A stretch of DNA of 64,000 bases from Deinandra increscens subsp. villosa. Taxonomy: Eukaryota; Streptophyta; Magnoliopsida; Asterales; Asteraceae. Numbering within the stretch: the first letter of the stretch is position 1; every line of letters begins with the position of its first letter. Below, piece after piece: positions 32,802-46,146 of this stretch. The notes beneath the pieces were generated by a model. That model saw only the letters and a program-made list of their open reading frames with translations. It was not told where the DNA came from and ran no database searches. The position numbers and the translations under genes were made by a program. The DNA lies in contig JBCNJP010000025.1 of the NCBI GenBank assembly GCA_039602395.1, positions 47,821,980 to 47,885,979 on the forward strand, read 5' to 3'.

Positions 32802-35025
32802 TAGGTAGCTAGCCTATAGTTATGTACACCTGAATTGTTCATAACCGAAGCTGACAATGTTTTGATAGGGAGTACCTATGAACCTTGCCTTCCCGTGTCT
32901 TTACGGATCACGGTGGGTAGGCTAACATTGATCTCAGTCCAACCGCCAGTCGGGAGGGTGCATCACGTGCACCGCTGAGCGGGGGTGTCAATCCCCAGTA
33001 GTACTACTCAATATTACCTCGCTACTGTATATTAACGGCCCGAAATTAAGGACTTTTTATAAATAAAGTTCAATTCAGTGAAACATATGATATTATGTCG
33101 GAAATTTACCCAGTAGGAAATACCTTACCGTTTGGGTTACCATCCTTACTAGATGCAACCACCTGCGCGTTATCGTCCCTAAATGGACATAACAATAGTG
33201 TAAATGAACTCACCTTAGGGTGCACTGGTACTCAGCACTCGGTTCAACCAGTTGGTTAAAGTCAACATATTTGGGTAAATATGGCCTAATCAAATTAGAA
33301 GGTGTCGCTAGGACGAAAAGTAACACATAAGCACCTAAACATGTTTCATGCAATCATACAAGTCACTTAATGCACATACAAGTCCCAATTTTGGAGAAAA
33401 TCAAGATTTTGCAATCTAAGTCAAAGTTGACCCAAAAAGTCAAACTTCAAGCACCTAGCTAGTGACATAGCTAAAATACACATTACTTGGAGTTAACTCC
33501 TTTAATTTTACAGGCATATACTACATATCAATTAGGACTTGTTGCAAAAAGAATCAAGTAAAAAGGTTAAGAAATGAGAAAGTTATGCGCGTTGAAAGTT
33601 AGCACTTTCAGCATTTAGCAAACTAGTCAAAGTAAAACGAAAACTTGCATAACTCACTCAAAACTTTGAATTTATGAACCAAACTTTCCAGATCTTACTT
33701 TCAATATATAAACCTCATTTACAATTTACAAAATCGTCAATAAAACAAGATTAGCATGCCCAACAAATTTGAAAAGTCTACTTTTCACTAAACTTGACAG
33801 CTTTGAGTACCCAACTTGCAGCTGTGATTTGAATGACCAAACCGATGTTTTAGAAGGCGTGCGAGTAGCCCAATCGAAGCTAAGACATAATATTTTACTA
33901 GGGAAAAAGAATCAACTGATTCCGAGCAATATTGAACAAGTTATGACCTCTGCAAAATGGCCTAAAAATCTGGCCGAATCTGTCCAATTTTTATAGTTTG
34001 CAAAAGTTTTGGTTTTCTAATTTTGAGCAACAATTTAGTCATCCAACACCTACTAACATAATTATAACCCTTTCAACATGAAATTTCTGTCATGAACAAG
34101 ATCATACTAAAAGCATAGCAAAAACTCAACATGGAAGCTAATACAAGAGCATAAACACCCAATTTCTATAACCAAACCCCTACCCAACCTCAAGAACACA
34201 TGGAGCACATTTTGGGGACCAATTTCCAGATTTAAAACCCATTTAAAATCTGTCTCAAATCAAGAGTGAGCATATCTTAACCTAAATCAAGTTTCATGAG
34301 CAAACAAATTCCACATTTAGCACAAAAACACTAGCAATTACACATGCAACTCACAAATTCGGATTTGGAGTTTTAGGGTTTTTACAAACCTTGAAGAAAA
34401 CGAAAATGGAGGAAGATGAGATGGAGAAGAAGCTTCCTTTAGCGTTCTTGAGCCTTGGGGGAGCTAGAAACCTTGAATCCTTGCTTGATTTGATGATGGA
34501 GGCCGAAATTTTGAAGTGTGTGTGTGTGTGCTTAGATCCGTAAGAAGAGAGGGAGGAGATGAGCAAATGCGTGAATGAGGGTGGGGGTAGGGGTTTTGGC
34601 AGATTTTCTTTTAAGATCAAGTTACAAGAATGGCCCCTCAACTTTCATTTTGAACATAAAAGGTATAAAACTTATTTTAAGTGGGTTTTTAACTAAAAAC
34701 TTGCAAAGTAAAAATTCTAAAATGTTTCTAAGTGTTTTTAACTTATTTAACAGGCAAGATTTAGTCGGGTTACATAAATTTAACATTTAGACATAACATT
34801 TCCAATTTACGCACGAAGTCCGGTTTTACCCGAATACGCGAAAATTTTCAAATAACACATAATGTCAGGAAACGAATTCACGAAATAAGTTACTAACACC
34901 AATTAGCAATTAAACATGAACAATATACAATTATTCAAATAAGGGGTCACGGGTCTCGCTAGCGGAACTAACGGAACTAACGGAAAAAGTTAACGGAGTT
35001 AACTGGGGGAGTTGCAGTTGTCACA
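32802..35025 (-). mobile_element. Truncated Gypsy LTR
   Basis: Related to the LTR at 7429-10410: shared blocks include GTAGGTAGC-like text at the start, ACCGCCAGTCGGG, CCCAGTAGTACTAC and the terminal TTGTCACA at 35018-35025. The inner part expected to the left of 32802 is missing because the gag-only element and the assembly gap lie there. A donor-like AAG|GTGAGT is kept at 33213 (minus strand). The short open frame at 33769-33996 shows no family. Confidence 0.75.
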
Positions 35026-36254
35026 CAATCTAATCTCTACCACAATTTCCTTTGATTATTAAACATTTCATCATCCAAATTATTCCCAAATTGAATTATG
35101 CTCATGTACTCATTCACAATTAACCTGTTCTTCATTTTTGTTACTTTCATCATCACCTGAAACCAATTATATAGATTTTGAACGATCAGCATTACCTTTG
35201 CCTGCATTGAATGTAATTTAGCTAACATAACTTACCAGCAAACCCAAAAGAACAGAAGATTAAGTAATATGTAATCATAAACTTTAGCTAGAAAAGAAGA
35301 CCTTTTAGAACCCCTAAAAAACAAAATGAATATAAATATAAGAGCTTCTCAATTCACTAATTCGTATCCAAGTAACTAAAAAATGTTGCACTAATTGTCA
35401 TAGGCCAAAAATTGATTAAGTTTTATTTAACAAAACCTTAATTCTTATTCTTGTGAACAAATTTGGAAATGATGACTTTATGTCGTCGTGAATGTCAGAA
35501 TAAGATAACAACGAATCTACAAGATGCAACAATGTAATTGAATATTCCAATCCAAATAAATAGTGCACGCTGAGAGTGCAGCCCATTTTACTTACTATAA
35601 TATAAATAAATTTTAATCACCCAAACCAGTAGGTTTAACTCAGTTGGTGGATCAGCTCCTACAGGGTTTAGATTCTAACTTGGGTACTTGAGAACTTTTC
35701 ACCTGAGCGCGATAATTAAGCATGCATTGTAACAAACTAAACTGAACTGATATTAAGATACTAATCATGCTTATAGTAACTTCAAAATAGTGAAGCAAAA
35801 AATTGGCCAAAAAGTGAACCAAATCAAGTTCATATGACATGTGTTAAAACTTCTAAGGATTTTAAGATAAACCCATGAAGGATTGAAATGGATACATAAC
35901 AGACTCCAGGTGTAATAAAAAATCGATATAAATTTCTTTAACAAAACAAACATCACACTGATTGTATCTGTAAGTGCAACTCTGTAAGTGTAACCCATAA
36001 CCGATTCTAAAGCTTCCATCTTTTTTCTCCATTTCACACACATGTATCTACGTTTGAAGAGATATGCATATCTTCCTGAAAATATTCACAAACGATCACT
36101 ATGTTTTTGAATGTGTAAATAAATCATAGTTCTATAAAATTAATTACATTTTACCTTAATGTATATGATAGCAAGAAACGATCTTAAAGATACTTACAAA
36201 TTATAACATATAAGAGATGATGTGCTCGGAACGTACCTGAAAATGCAATTAAAA
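35026..36254. other. Intergenic sequence with a possible SINE head
   Basis: At 35629-35690 the plus strand has TTTAACTCAGTTGGTGGATC (A-box-like) and GGTTTAGATTCTA (B-box-like) about 20 bases later. This would suit a diverged tRNA-derived SINE, but no tail was recognised. The remainder has no gene. Confidence 0.35.
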
Positions 36255-36285
36255 CCTAGACCTAGACCTAGACCTAGACCTAGAC
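36255..36285 (+). repeat. (CCTAGA)5 tandem repeat
   Basis: Five exact six-base units. Confidence 0.95.
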
Positions 36286-37800
36286 ACACCGAATTTTACC
36301 GAAACTCCTAAAACTGAACCGAACCCTAAGGCAAGTGTACCTGTCGGATCGTAGTAAAGCTAAGGAAGACCGGGAATATCGAACCCTAAGGACACTCTAA
36401 AAACAAAGACTTAACCTAGACCTAAGAAATGGAAATACTGAGTAATTTGGGTTTTGATTTGAGAATTGATTTGAATTAAAATTAACTAACGCAACTAACA
36501 AACGGACAGCAGGAAACCTAAGAACAACCTTCAGAACAGAGAAAGATACCACCTAGACTCAGAATCCTAATCACTAATGACAACTTCAATCGGTTATGAC
36601 TAATCTGATGGTGGCTAGTTCACCTTTTAAGTACTTCCTAGCATGCAATCCTAACGCTCGAACAGGAGTTCACCTTTCGGGTACATCCAACCTCAACTAG
36701 ACATAACCACCCTCGAAACAATCTAAGGCACCTTAAGCTAGCAGGAGCTACCATGAATTACTATGAATGAAAAGAATTAGCAAGTTACCTAATTTCCTAG
36801 GGCATCCCTCTTCCGATGGCGATGTGATCCTTTTCCACTAAGCAACCCAACTAACCTACCTAACTATCACCTTCCGGCTTGTCTAATTAGGGCAGCAAAT
36901 TGCAATCAAATGAATAAATATTAACCAATGCAATAGTTCAAGACGTCTCCTAAACCACTCTAACGCAACCAACCCTAAAGCTAGCTACCTTAGACAAATT
37001 ACCTAGACCGAAAGACACTCGAAGGTAAAGAGTGCATCAATCAACAACTATAAACCCAATCAACAATTCACATATGCATTCAATCATAGCAACCATGGAG
37101 TTTAATAGGAAAGTACATCAATCAATTAGTCATAAAACCGAACAAAGTAATCAAAAGATCAAAATCATCAATACGAGTCTAGGTGGCTCTAAGAGTTTAG
37201 CCAACAATCATATTCAATGCAGAAAAATAAATAAAGATCAGAACTTTAACAGTGAGCATGATGTAAACGAACAATGAACTAGAAAAACAAAAGGTAAACG
37301 AAGAACCCGAATGTCGAATTGTAAGTCAATGCTTGGTTCTATGTCTTCTCCCTTGATCCTAGCTCTTCTCTGCTCCTAAAATCGTCTCTGAATCGCCCTC
37401 TGCCGTCTAGAAGTCGAGTTCTGCCGAATTGAACCCTAAAAGTCGAATTTATACGGACTAAGCAAATTTTGCGGATTTTGAGGCGGTAGGCGTATCGCCT
37501 ACAAACCTCTTTCCTCCAGGCGATACGCCTGGAGACTGCTATACGACAGAATAGTCGGTCAAACCGACTTAAACCTCCTGTTGACTTTCCCTTTCCGCGC
37601 GTATCGCTTACAAATATGAGGTTCCAGGCGATACGCCTGGAACAGCTTATTCAGCACTTCTTCATCATTTCTTCTTAACTTCTCTCGCGGCCTCGGGAAT
37701 TCATCCAATACCTACAAAACTTGTGAAAACATAAATAACTGACTCAAAGACACAACTTAACTAAAACAAACTAAAACTACTAGGAATCAACTCAAACTGA
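36286..37800. other. Probable decayed retroelement, non-coding
   Basis: No coding motif. Near 37480-37640 are GC-rich inverted motifs, for example TAGGCGTATCGCCTA and two CCAGGCGATACGCCTGG palindromes in otherwise AT-rich DNA. Similar CGATACGC words occur in LTR sequence near 43640 and 44795, so this is probably part of an LTR element. Confidence 0.35.
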
Positions 37801-39480
37801 CTCAAATAGACGCATAAAAGACCTCGGAAATGAGATGTGTTTGCAACACATCAAGAGACTGTGTAAATGCCAAAGATAAAGTAAACTGAACATGTGTGAC
37901 ACTCCCATTTTGTGTACCATCAACGAAACGTGAATATGTAACAATAATATAGTGTGAATGGAGTAGGTATTGAAACCCAAAGAGAATAACGCCTCTATGA
38001 AACAAAAATAATATATAACTATAATTGCATAAGTTTGGCCTCGTTGTTCTCTCAATATTTGTTCTTTTCAAAAGTTTCTCTATAAAATTACAAACAAAAA
38101 AAAAAACTAAAAGCCAAAAATTGAAAGCTAAAAAGGTCCAAAGTGAATAGTCGAAAAATTGTAAATGATAATAATTAACAATTGTCGGTTTACAAGCAAT
38201 TAATCAAACATACAAAAAGAAACAACCAAAACAACATCGGTACCAAACTTGGAAAAACCCCTTTGTTTGAGCTAGTATTAGAGCTTTCGGTTGTTATTAA
38301 CAAGGCTAATCAACCGACTCGATCAATTTTTGGATCAAATTCATCTTCAGACGTTAAATTTGACGCTTTGACCTTCAAATTGGACATCAATAACAGAGAT
38401 TACTCTCAAATTGTTATCCAATAGAGAAGATTACATGCAAGAATTCAAAAAATTTCTGAATCTAGATCGGAATTCTGTTTTGATTTGATCAATTTCTTTA
38501 TGTTTGACTTTTTGAAGTCAAACTATTCATCCTTTGATCTGAAATTGAACATCAATTTGAATCGACTAAGTGTTATTTTCTGGTTACATTAGATTATATA
38601 CATCAAGACAGATCTAGTGATAATTTCAGATTTGATTTTGGTGATGATATGATCAGATTCGAAAATCACATGTTGTTTTTCTTCATAGAGTTCAGCAATG
38701 GCGGATTCATGAATCTTCGATCATTCAACTTAAAATTGATATCGGTAGTTTTGGTGTGATCATACAAACCTTATGGTGCAATTAGAACTGTTTTGATTAA
38801 AGTTTTGATCAAATTAGATTCACCGTTCATCATAGTTTTCACGCCATTATATTTTTGAATTCGGACCTTAGAGAACTTGCGTTAAACACCAAGATCCAAC
38901 CTCATCCAGTTTGTTTTTGTGTTGCGAGTCTATAGCTTCCATCAATTTCAGATTTCAATTGATTGTAGATCAATTCGCAGAATCTGGTTCATGTATTCAT
39001 CATTTATTCGCATCGTGTTGAGAGTCGGATCTTCAAATTGTCACAAAAACATATCAACAATGGATCTACTATGAATCCTTGTTCAACTCCGATCGCAATG
39101 GTGTGATTAATTTCATGTTTCGAACAGATTTTAAAAAGTTAAGATCAAGAAAATGTCTAGTTCTTCATCTTCTTATAACTTTTGTTCATGAAATTCAATA
39201 TAGGGGAATTTCTCTCCTAAGACGTCCGTGAGTTTTACGTTTTACATTTATCATTTAAATTTTTTAATTGAAAAATCTGCGAATTTGCAACTCAACAAAT
39301 TCCTAGATGGCAAAGTAAGAATATACCACTTAGTTCAGAAACTTGTATTTAATTTATAAGCAAATAAACTTGAGGGTGAACTTAAAACCGCCAGGTCGTC
39401 AGAAAAAGCTCTTGTACAAAGATGTAAGATACAACTATTCTTTAGATGGCGAAGGAATGTGACCCCTCTCCGCACCCTAA
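37801..39480. other. Intergenic sequence
   Basis: No gene supported. The open frame at 38182-38424 has no recognisable family. Diverged repeated phrases on GACATCAAT/GAACATCAAT suggest an old repeat. Confidence 0.35.
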
Positions 39481-39814
39481 TCAAACGCCAAACTTCACTC
39501 TTTTCCTAATTGATCATAAGCTCAAATGTTTTTTTACAATAAAATTATTTTAAAAAACAAAGTATTATAGAAAGAAAGGATATGAATGTATAATTTAAAG
39601 GAACTAGTTCTCTTAAAATCTAACATCTGAATACAACATGCAGCAGGATTCAAAGTTCCCTGCTACCAAATTAAAGAATACCATCATCAATTCATCAGCT
39701 ACCCCTGCTCTCCTTAAAGAAGCTTCACAAATTCTCCATATCTAACCACTTTCAGATTTGAATAAACAAATCAAGATCGTATCTTTTTCTCGCTCCACTT
39801 GAAAGAAAGATAGA

Positions 39815-39820
39815 TTTATT
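39815..39820 (-). terminator. Candidate polyadenylation signal of the AFB5-like gene
   Basis: AATAAA on the minus strand, about 290 bases after the stop codon. The distance suits a plant 3' UTR, but other weaker signals are possible. Confidence 0.4.
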
Positions 39821-40107
39821 ATGACATGAAACACAACGAAACGAAAAGATAGCATGGCTTTGAACAAGGCATTAGAATCTTCGTTGACCCAACAAATCTT
39901 GAAATGGGTATTGATTATCAGTAATCACTGTACCAGTTGTCAGAAAATCTGGATATTCATTCGTTGAAAACTCATGAAGAAAGAAGCACCAAACATATCT
40001 TAAAACCGATATATATATGATCAGTTTTCGGTGCAGAGGTTTTCAACGAAAATCTTGCATGATGGCTATTGAAAATCCATATGCGGATTGCTTTACGTCT
40101 TGAAAAT

Positions 40108-42077
40108 TCACAGAATCTTAACAAATTGGGGCGCATCAGCTCGTGGTCCATCAAGTGACCTATACATATAGAGTGTATCAACAAAATCGCCCCTCTCTCC
40201 TCCTTCCTCCTCATCCGTACGAAAAACCTCTACCACTAATTTTGGCAGTCTTCTAGCGATCTCCAAGCAACCTAGTCGAGTTACTCGACAAGAAGACAGC
40301 CAAACGAACCTCATGTTGTAAAAGTGGTGCAAACCTGACTGTAAACCCAAGTCGCCAAATGGACTGTCTCTGATTTCAAGCTTTTGCAAATTGGCACACC
40401 CCTCCAACACGCATTTTAGCCCCGGGTCACCATCACCAGCAAAAGCGACAGATAATGTCCTCACCAATTTACCATATTGCCCTATGTAGCTAAAGGCTCT
40501 ATCCGTGAGCAGACCAGAAACAGCTAGCCGGGTGAGTTTCTTACAGTTCTTGACAATGGCTCCAAAACCCTCATCCATGGGTTCACCAGTGGCTCGGTCG
40601 GGTCTGTAGCGGCCTATTATACAAAGACGAAACACCACAAGATCCGGGCAGTTCTTGGACATGGCTATAACAGCTGCATTTGTCATCTGCTGGCAGAAAT
40701 AAAGAATGGATTGCAGTTTTCTACACCCTAAGGAAATTGCAAGGAGACCCACTTCAGAAACTGGCCCATCGGCATTTTCAGATGGATCTATAGGAAATAT
40801 GCGAAGCTCACGCAGATCTTTACATGTATCTGCTACTGCTTGAAGTCCTTCATCACAAACTGAATCAAGTGCCTAGAGAAAGATATAAAATACATTCAGT
40901 TATGTTTATGCAACTAATTCTAAATCCGTACTTAGGGGGAAACTTACCCAAAAAACCTGTAGATTATGACAGTGGCGTATAACGGGCTTCAGCTGCCCGG
41001 CATCAATGTTAGCATAACTAAGGTTCAACGAGGTGAGATTAGCACAGAGCGGAAAGATGGTCGGAAGATATTCAGGTGCAATATCCCGGAAACCTGAGAG
41101 ACAAACTATCGACTTGAATGCAGCAAATGCAGAAGCGTAATCCTCGGGTTCTTGATTATCGCCCTGTTGCTGACCGATAATCTCCAATGGACTAAACGAA
41201 CCGGTACCCAAATGAGTCAACTGTGGTGCTCTAAAAGTCAGCTTGTAAAGCTGTGCTATTGATACAAATAGGTTCAGTTTAAGCTTCTTTAACAATGGTG
41301 ATCTTGCTACTAGTCTCTCTAACGCATCAAAATTAACTGGGGCTTCAACGCAGTCGAAACACAATGACTCCAAATTGCTGGTTCCCTCAAGTGGAAAGCA
41401 CGAAATCCAATCGATTTCATCATCAGTAACCTCATCTTCAATCAGCTCAAGAACACGTAGATTCCTGATTTCACAGTGAGGTAGTACAAATTAACTCTAA
41501 CTAGACCAAAGTAGGAATTTGAAGACAGATCTAAAAGTAGTTACCTGCACTCGCCGGCAATAACTGCGAGTCCACCTGTTCCGAACCCATCGCAGCAAAC
41601 TAAAACAAGCTCCTTGAAATTCGGAAATGAGTGGGCAATCATAGCGAGGTCATCATCAGTGATCGACATGCGTTTCAGGTAGATCTTCTCCAGCGCACGA
41701 TAAGCAGAAGCCATAGCGTAGGCCCAAGGTGTGAAGTGCGCGCCCCAATCAGCCGGCAACAAGCTAAAATCAGCAAACCGGGGTTTTCCCTTCAAGGAAA
41801 CGGACCGGACTCTCTTGAACCGGTCCGCCACACGGCGTGGAGCGACAGCATAACAGTTTCCGATGAACAGATCTGATCTGGTGTAGGCTTCCGCACGGTA
41901 CCATGATTTGCACACGAGTGAAACGGCGTTACGATCACGGCGTGAGTTCAAGCAAACCAAGACGTTTTCGAGTACGTTTTCCAGGACTTGATCTGGATAC
42001 GGCGTGAAATAGTCTCCGTCGCCGGCGGCAGCGGAGTTTCTCCACTTACCTCCACCGCCGTCATCATCTTCAGCCAT
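40108..42077 (-). CDS. AFB5: Auxin receptor F-box protein, AFB4/AFB5 clade
   Basis: Three exons, 41545-42077, 40948-41464 and 40108-40872, with GT-AG introns of 80 and 75 bases, join in frame to 604 aa. A GTG six bases upstream is not used; ATG 42077 gives MAEDDDGGGG, an acidic N-terminal extension typical of this clade. An F-box (about residues 27-63, DRNAVSLVCKSWYRAE) would bind the SKP1 adaptor of the SCF ubiquitin ligase. Leucine-rich repeats follow to GPRADAPQFVKIL. TIR1/AFB proteins hold auxin between receptor and Aux/IAA repressors in the nucleus, causing repressor degradation. KGKPRFADF puts Arg100 where TIR1 has His78. FRLCII supplies the conserved Arg432 (TIR1 Arg403), and TRLAVSGLL has Ala467 in place of TIR1 Ser438. 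These changes, with the repeated VLENVLENVL, place it in AFB4/5 and not TIR1 or AFB2/3. All splice sites and the frame are intact, so it should be functional. Confidence 0.93.
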
Positions 42078-42149
42078 GCCCACGTGATCAGGATTATTGA
42101 TTGATGCAATTATAGAAATCTGAATCTTCTTCCGCAGATCAAAGATGGA

Positions 42150-42198
42150 TTATAATTTAGTGGTTTTTTGGAAAAAAGTTTGCATAGGGATTCTCCAT
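42150..42198 (-). promoter_or_regulatory. Two overlapping upstream ORFs in the AFB5-like 5' UTR
   Basis: ATG 42198 opens a 13-codon frame ending at 42157; ATG 42185 opens an 11-codon frame ending at 42150. Both end 70-80 bases before the main ATG. They lie in the transcript only if it starts near 42255, as the TATA box suggests. They could lower translation of the receptor. Confidence 0.35.
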
Positions 42199-42283
42199 AC
42201 CCTCTCTCTCTCTTTATTCTTCTGCAAAATCTTATTGGCTACAGGGAGGGAGGAGGGAGCCTCTATTATTTGGGGGTTTTTGT

Positions 42284-42292
42284 CTTTTATAT
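42284..42292 (-). promoter_or_regulatory. Candidate TATA box of the AFB5-like gene
   Basis: ATATAAAAG on the minus strand, about 210 bases before the start codon. It is followed by a pyrimidine/GA-rich leader containing (GA)n near 42200-42215, common in plant 5' UTRs. Confidence 0.45.
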
Positions 42293-42299
42293 TGTACTG

Positions 42300-44015
42300 G
42301 TAATGCTACTACATTCATATATAATTGTTAGGGTGTTTGTAATACCTCAAGATTGGGGGTATACCGAGCTCGGAAAGTTTGGGAAGCTCGGGAACACCAG
42401 GAAAATATGCTCGGAATCGGGGCGCGGGATGACCCCGTGGGAATGGGCTGCCGAGGGAAGAGAGCTCGGGAGAGGAGAGGATTGTGGGTGTGGGATTGTG
42501 GGTCCCCCTACTTTTTAAAGAGTTTGGTATCTATGGGTTATGGAGTGGGTATCTTGAGGTATTACCATCAAAAAGTGTGGTTTGAGAAAAATGAAATGGC
42601 ATCTCAAGAATGCTTGGGGTCATGAGGTGGTAATGAGGTATTACAAGTCAAACTTGTTTCTAAATATTCATGATCAATTCATCACTTGCAATTTTACCCT
42701 TTTTCACATTTTCTTTTATTACTATTTTTTATCTTTTAAAAAAGAAAGATTGGTCTATATTAATCTCACTTATTACACATATTAACTGATAATAATTTTA
42801 ATTTTGAATTTTCCTAATTATTAAACGATTAACTTATATTGAATCGCTATTAACTATAGACTAACTCAGTTAGTGTGAAAAACTGTTTTATAATTTCTTA
42901 AAATAAAGGGACTGTTTTTTTAAATGTGTTTTTGTTATTGAGTTCATATATTAATAAAAATAAATAAAAAAAGAAAAGAAGGGAGAAGAAAGGAGAAACT
43001 TCATCCGCCTCCAACCTCCTCCCCTTCACCCCCACCACCGTACAACCACCACGTCACCCTGCCGCCACCACTAGACCCATCTCTCTCTCCTCTCTTTTTC
43101 TCTCTAACCCTCAGAAAATTGTGTGATACCTGCAAAATTAAGATCATGACAGCAGGAGAAAGAATAAGAGATCGTGTCTAACACCCAGACCCAATAAACA
43201 CAAAATTCGACTCGCTTATCATTAGGTCCCAGCAAAATTTACAGTTTAATTTCATATTTAAACAACTTGGTGATTAAGAACATCACCCCATGGGTGAGTC
43301 TACAAAATCATAAGTTTAGTTGTGTACTTTATGGCCACATAGGGCCCTAAACACTACCATAATTTAGAACACAGGTATACATTTCCATAATGGTTTAACT
43401 TTGATGTTCGGTTCTTCAAAACTTAGGTTGATCGTCTGCTCGTCCCACCCGATTCATCACCTACAACAAGACTAGTAACACGTTAGTCATTGTAGTATTA
43501 CATACCAACTATAACGACAAACAAATGATTAGAATTGCATTAAACAACCAAAAATTAACATTTTGGACGAAACTGCCCTACGTGTATCGTGAGGGGTGCT
43601 TCGCGTGCCGCGAGAGTTTCAAGTGTATCGCTTGGAACTTCATGTGTTCCAGGCAATACGCGTGGAGCGTATTTTCTAGGGATTCAACTCAGTTTTCCCC
43701 TGTTCCATACTTAGCCAATTTTCTGGAAATTCCAGTTTTTCACCAACTTTCAAATCTTTAAGATTTTCATTCTTTGGGGATAATACCTTAACTACAATGA
43801 TCTAAGTACCATGAATTCACATGATAAATTACAACACATCAACCTCAAGATTTTGATTCAACAATATACATAATTTAGCCCAACTCGTTGACCCGTTAGG
43901 ACCAACCCATGCCAACAATCCAACATCTCTTTTGTAGGCACGTAACACCTGCAATATTCTGACTAAGATCACAACTTCAAGTCGAAATTCAAGACTAAAC
44001 CGCCTTGAAGGTCAT
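42300..44015. other. Upstream region of the AFB5-like gene, partly repeat-derived
   Basis: No gene. From about 43175 (TGTCTAACACCC) to 44015 the text looks like a decayed LTR fragment in uncertain orientation; it includes GCGAGAG/CGATACG-type GC-rich words. The stretch 42970-43110 is C-rich and codes nothing convincing. Confidence 0.35.
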
Positions 44016-44932
44016 TGTAACACCTGTGTCCGGCCCATTTACAAAAACTCGACCCGAATTTGAACTTGTAACGCAAATCAGAGTTCTGATTTAACGATTA
44101 CGGAAAAATTCATCTAAATTAAACATTTAAATCATGTTCGGGATATTCCATGATCATTTTTGAAAACAAAATAATAAATTTACAAGGTTTTAGGTTAAAC
44201 AATTTGATTAAAACGAAAATAAAGCGATTTTTAGTTTTTACGCGATTTCGGTATTCGATTTATCGTTTACCAGGAATCTCGGGGTCTTTATCTCAAAATA
44301 TATACTTTGGAACATTCTAAAATCATTTTATAACATTAAAAACCAATTGGTTAAATTTTAGATCAATTTTGTTAATTAAAACGCAAATAAATAAATTTAC
44401 CGTTTTTCGTGCAAATCCGTTAATAACCGGGAGTCACGTAAAACTCAAAAATCGTATTTTAATGTTCCTTAATGTTTTATAAGGCTATTATAGGTTGCTC
44501 GTAAAATATTAGAGGCTAACGAGTTAAAACGAGGACGAACGGTTAAAAAGAAAATAAAAGTATCTCAAATACGTATTTTTATACCTCGTTATGCGTATCC
44601 CGAAACCTAGAAAACCATAAGAAATTATTCTAAATAACTTTTGAACATAAAATGATAAGGTTAGAAAAACATAGGCGTTAAAATTGCTCAAAAACCAAAG
44701 TTCAGGGCTTAAACTATAAATAAAAACTACAGGGACTAAAACTGTCATTTAGCCAAAGATGGATCGCGGGTCGCGACAACCCCCCTCCCCCTTCGGCGCG
44801 ATACGCGACAGCCTGCAGTCGCGACCAAATCTTTATTTTCAGCTTGTTCTCCATGTTTAACCTTCTTAGATGTCGATTTTCTGGCCATGAGTCACCATAT
44901 GTGCTGTCTATACCTTGTTGCGACCTGAACAC

Positions 44933-44940
44933 TATAAATA
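44933..44940 (+). promoter_or_regulatory. TATA box of the old Gypsy LTR
   Basis: TATAAATA in a CACTATAAATACCC context; transcription would start near 44965, about 1.2 kb before the candidate donor site. Confidence 0.55.
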
Positions 44941-46146
44941 CCCACTTTGATCCATCGTTTAAACTCGCAAATTTCTTAAATCATCACCTCAAAAACCCTA
45001 AACCGCAACCAAACCTTCATCATTCAAATTTGAGCAATTCAGAAGCTCTTTGAAGCTGAATTTCTGCAGTTACACATTATTAGGTATGCGCTACAAAACC
45101 CCTCAATCAATTTCTGTTAATATCGTTGTTTTGATCGAGTTCTAAAAATGTATAAAAACTAGGGTTCTTGAGCGTGTTTTGCTAAAATCGGGTGATCGGG
45201 TTGGAATTAGGGTCTGAATTTTTGTAGGAAATCCTAAAATAATGTGTTTTAAGAAAGTCCTAAGTTAATTTCAAGTTTTGGGAATGTTTGGTATTTTATC
45301 TAAACATCGGTCAAAATTAGGGTTTTCGGTTCGTTGTTCTGCCCAAATTGAGTAAAAGGTATTGAATTAAGGTTTACTATTTTGAGGAATATTATAATAT
45401 ATTATAATGAATAAAACCCTAAGTTTATACAATTATATAAAATGTTTTGATATTTAATTAATAAATACGTTGAAATTAGGGTTTTCACGACATTATTATG
45501 CCAAAATGGAACAAACGGGTTAAATTTAGGGCTAATCTTTTAAGGTATATCATAAAAGAATATTTTAAGTAAAATCCCTAAATTTATTTCCTTTAATAAA
45601 AGATTTTGCTATTTATTTGATAAATATTTCAAAATTAGGGTTTTAAACATAATTATTTAATATTAAACAAACCGGAAGGTATTAGGACTTGATTTTTGGT
45701 CTTAGATCGTGTTTATATATATAATAAGTGTATATGAGTCCAAAAGTGATAAATAATAAAGAATTAAAAATACCGAGTTAATCGGATACTTAGAAGTTCG
45801 TACGGACCGGAAGGGTAAGCACCTGTACTCTGGGGTTTCTGACAAAGCGGGGGTGTCGCATAAATCCCAACTGGGAACTGGCATACCTCACTAGGCAATC
45901 CCGGGGTGAGCGTTTACTTATAGGAATGCGCGTCTTCATATTATCACTAAACCCTAATTTCCCGATAAAGGGTAAAATGGTCTTTTAATCAAATAAGACC
46001 TAACACTCCTTAAGTTCCTCGTGTCCTTAGAACTATAATCATTATGATTCCCTATATTCATTTAGTATGTTCGTTTCATTAGGATAATCTCCAGATTGTT
46101 ATCTCCCACGATTGGTTTTATCTCTCATTTCCGGTCTACTTATCAG

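Noticed and set aside
40108..42083. GTG at 42083 as start of the AFB5-like protein
   Set aside because: Plant translation starts at ATG; ATG 42077 is in frame two codons later.
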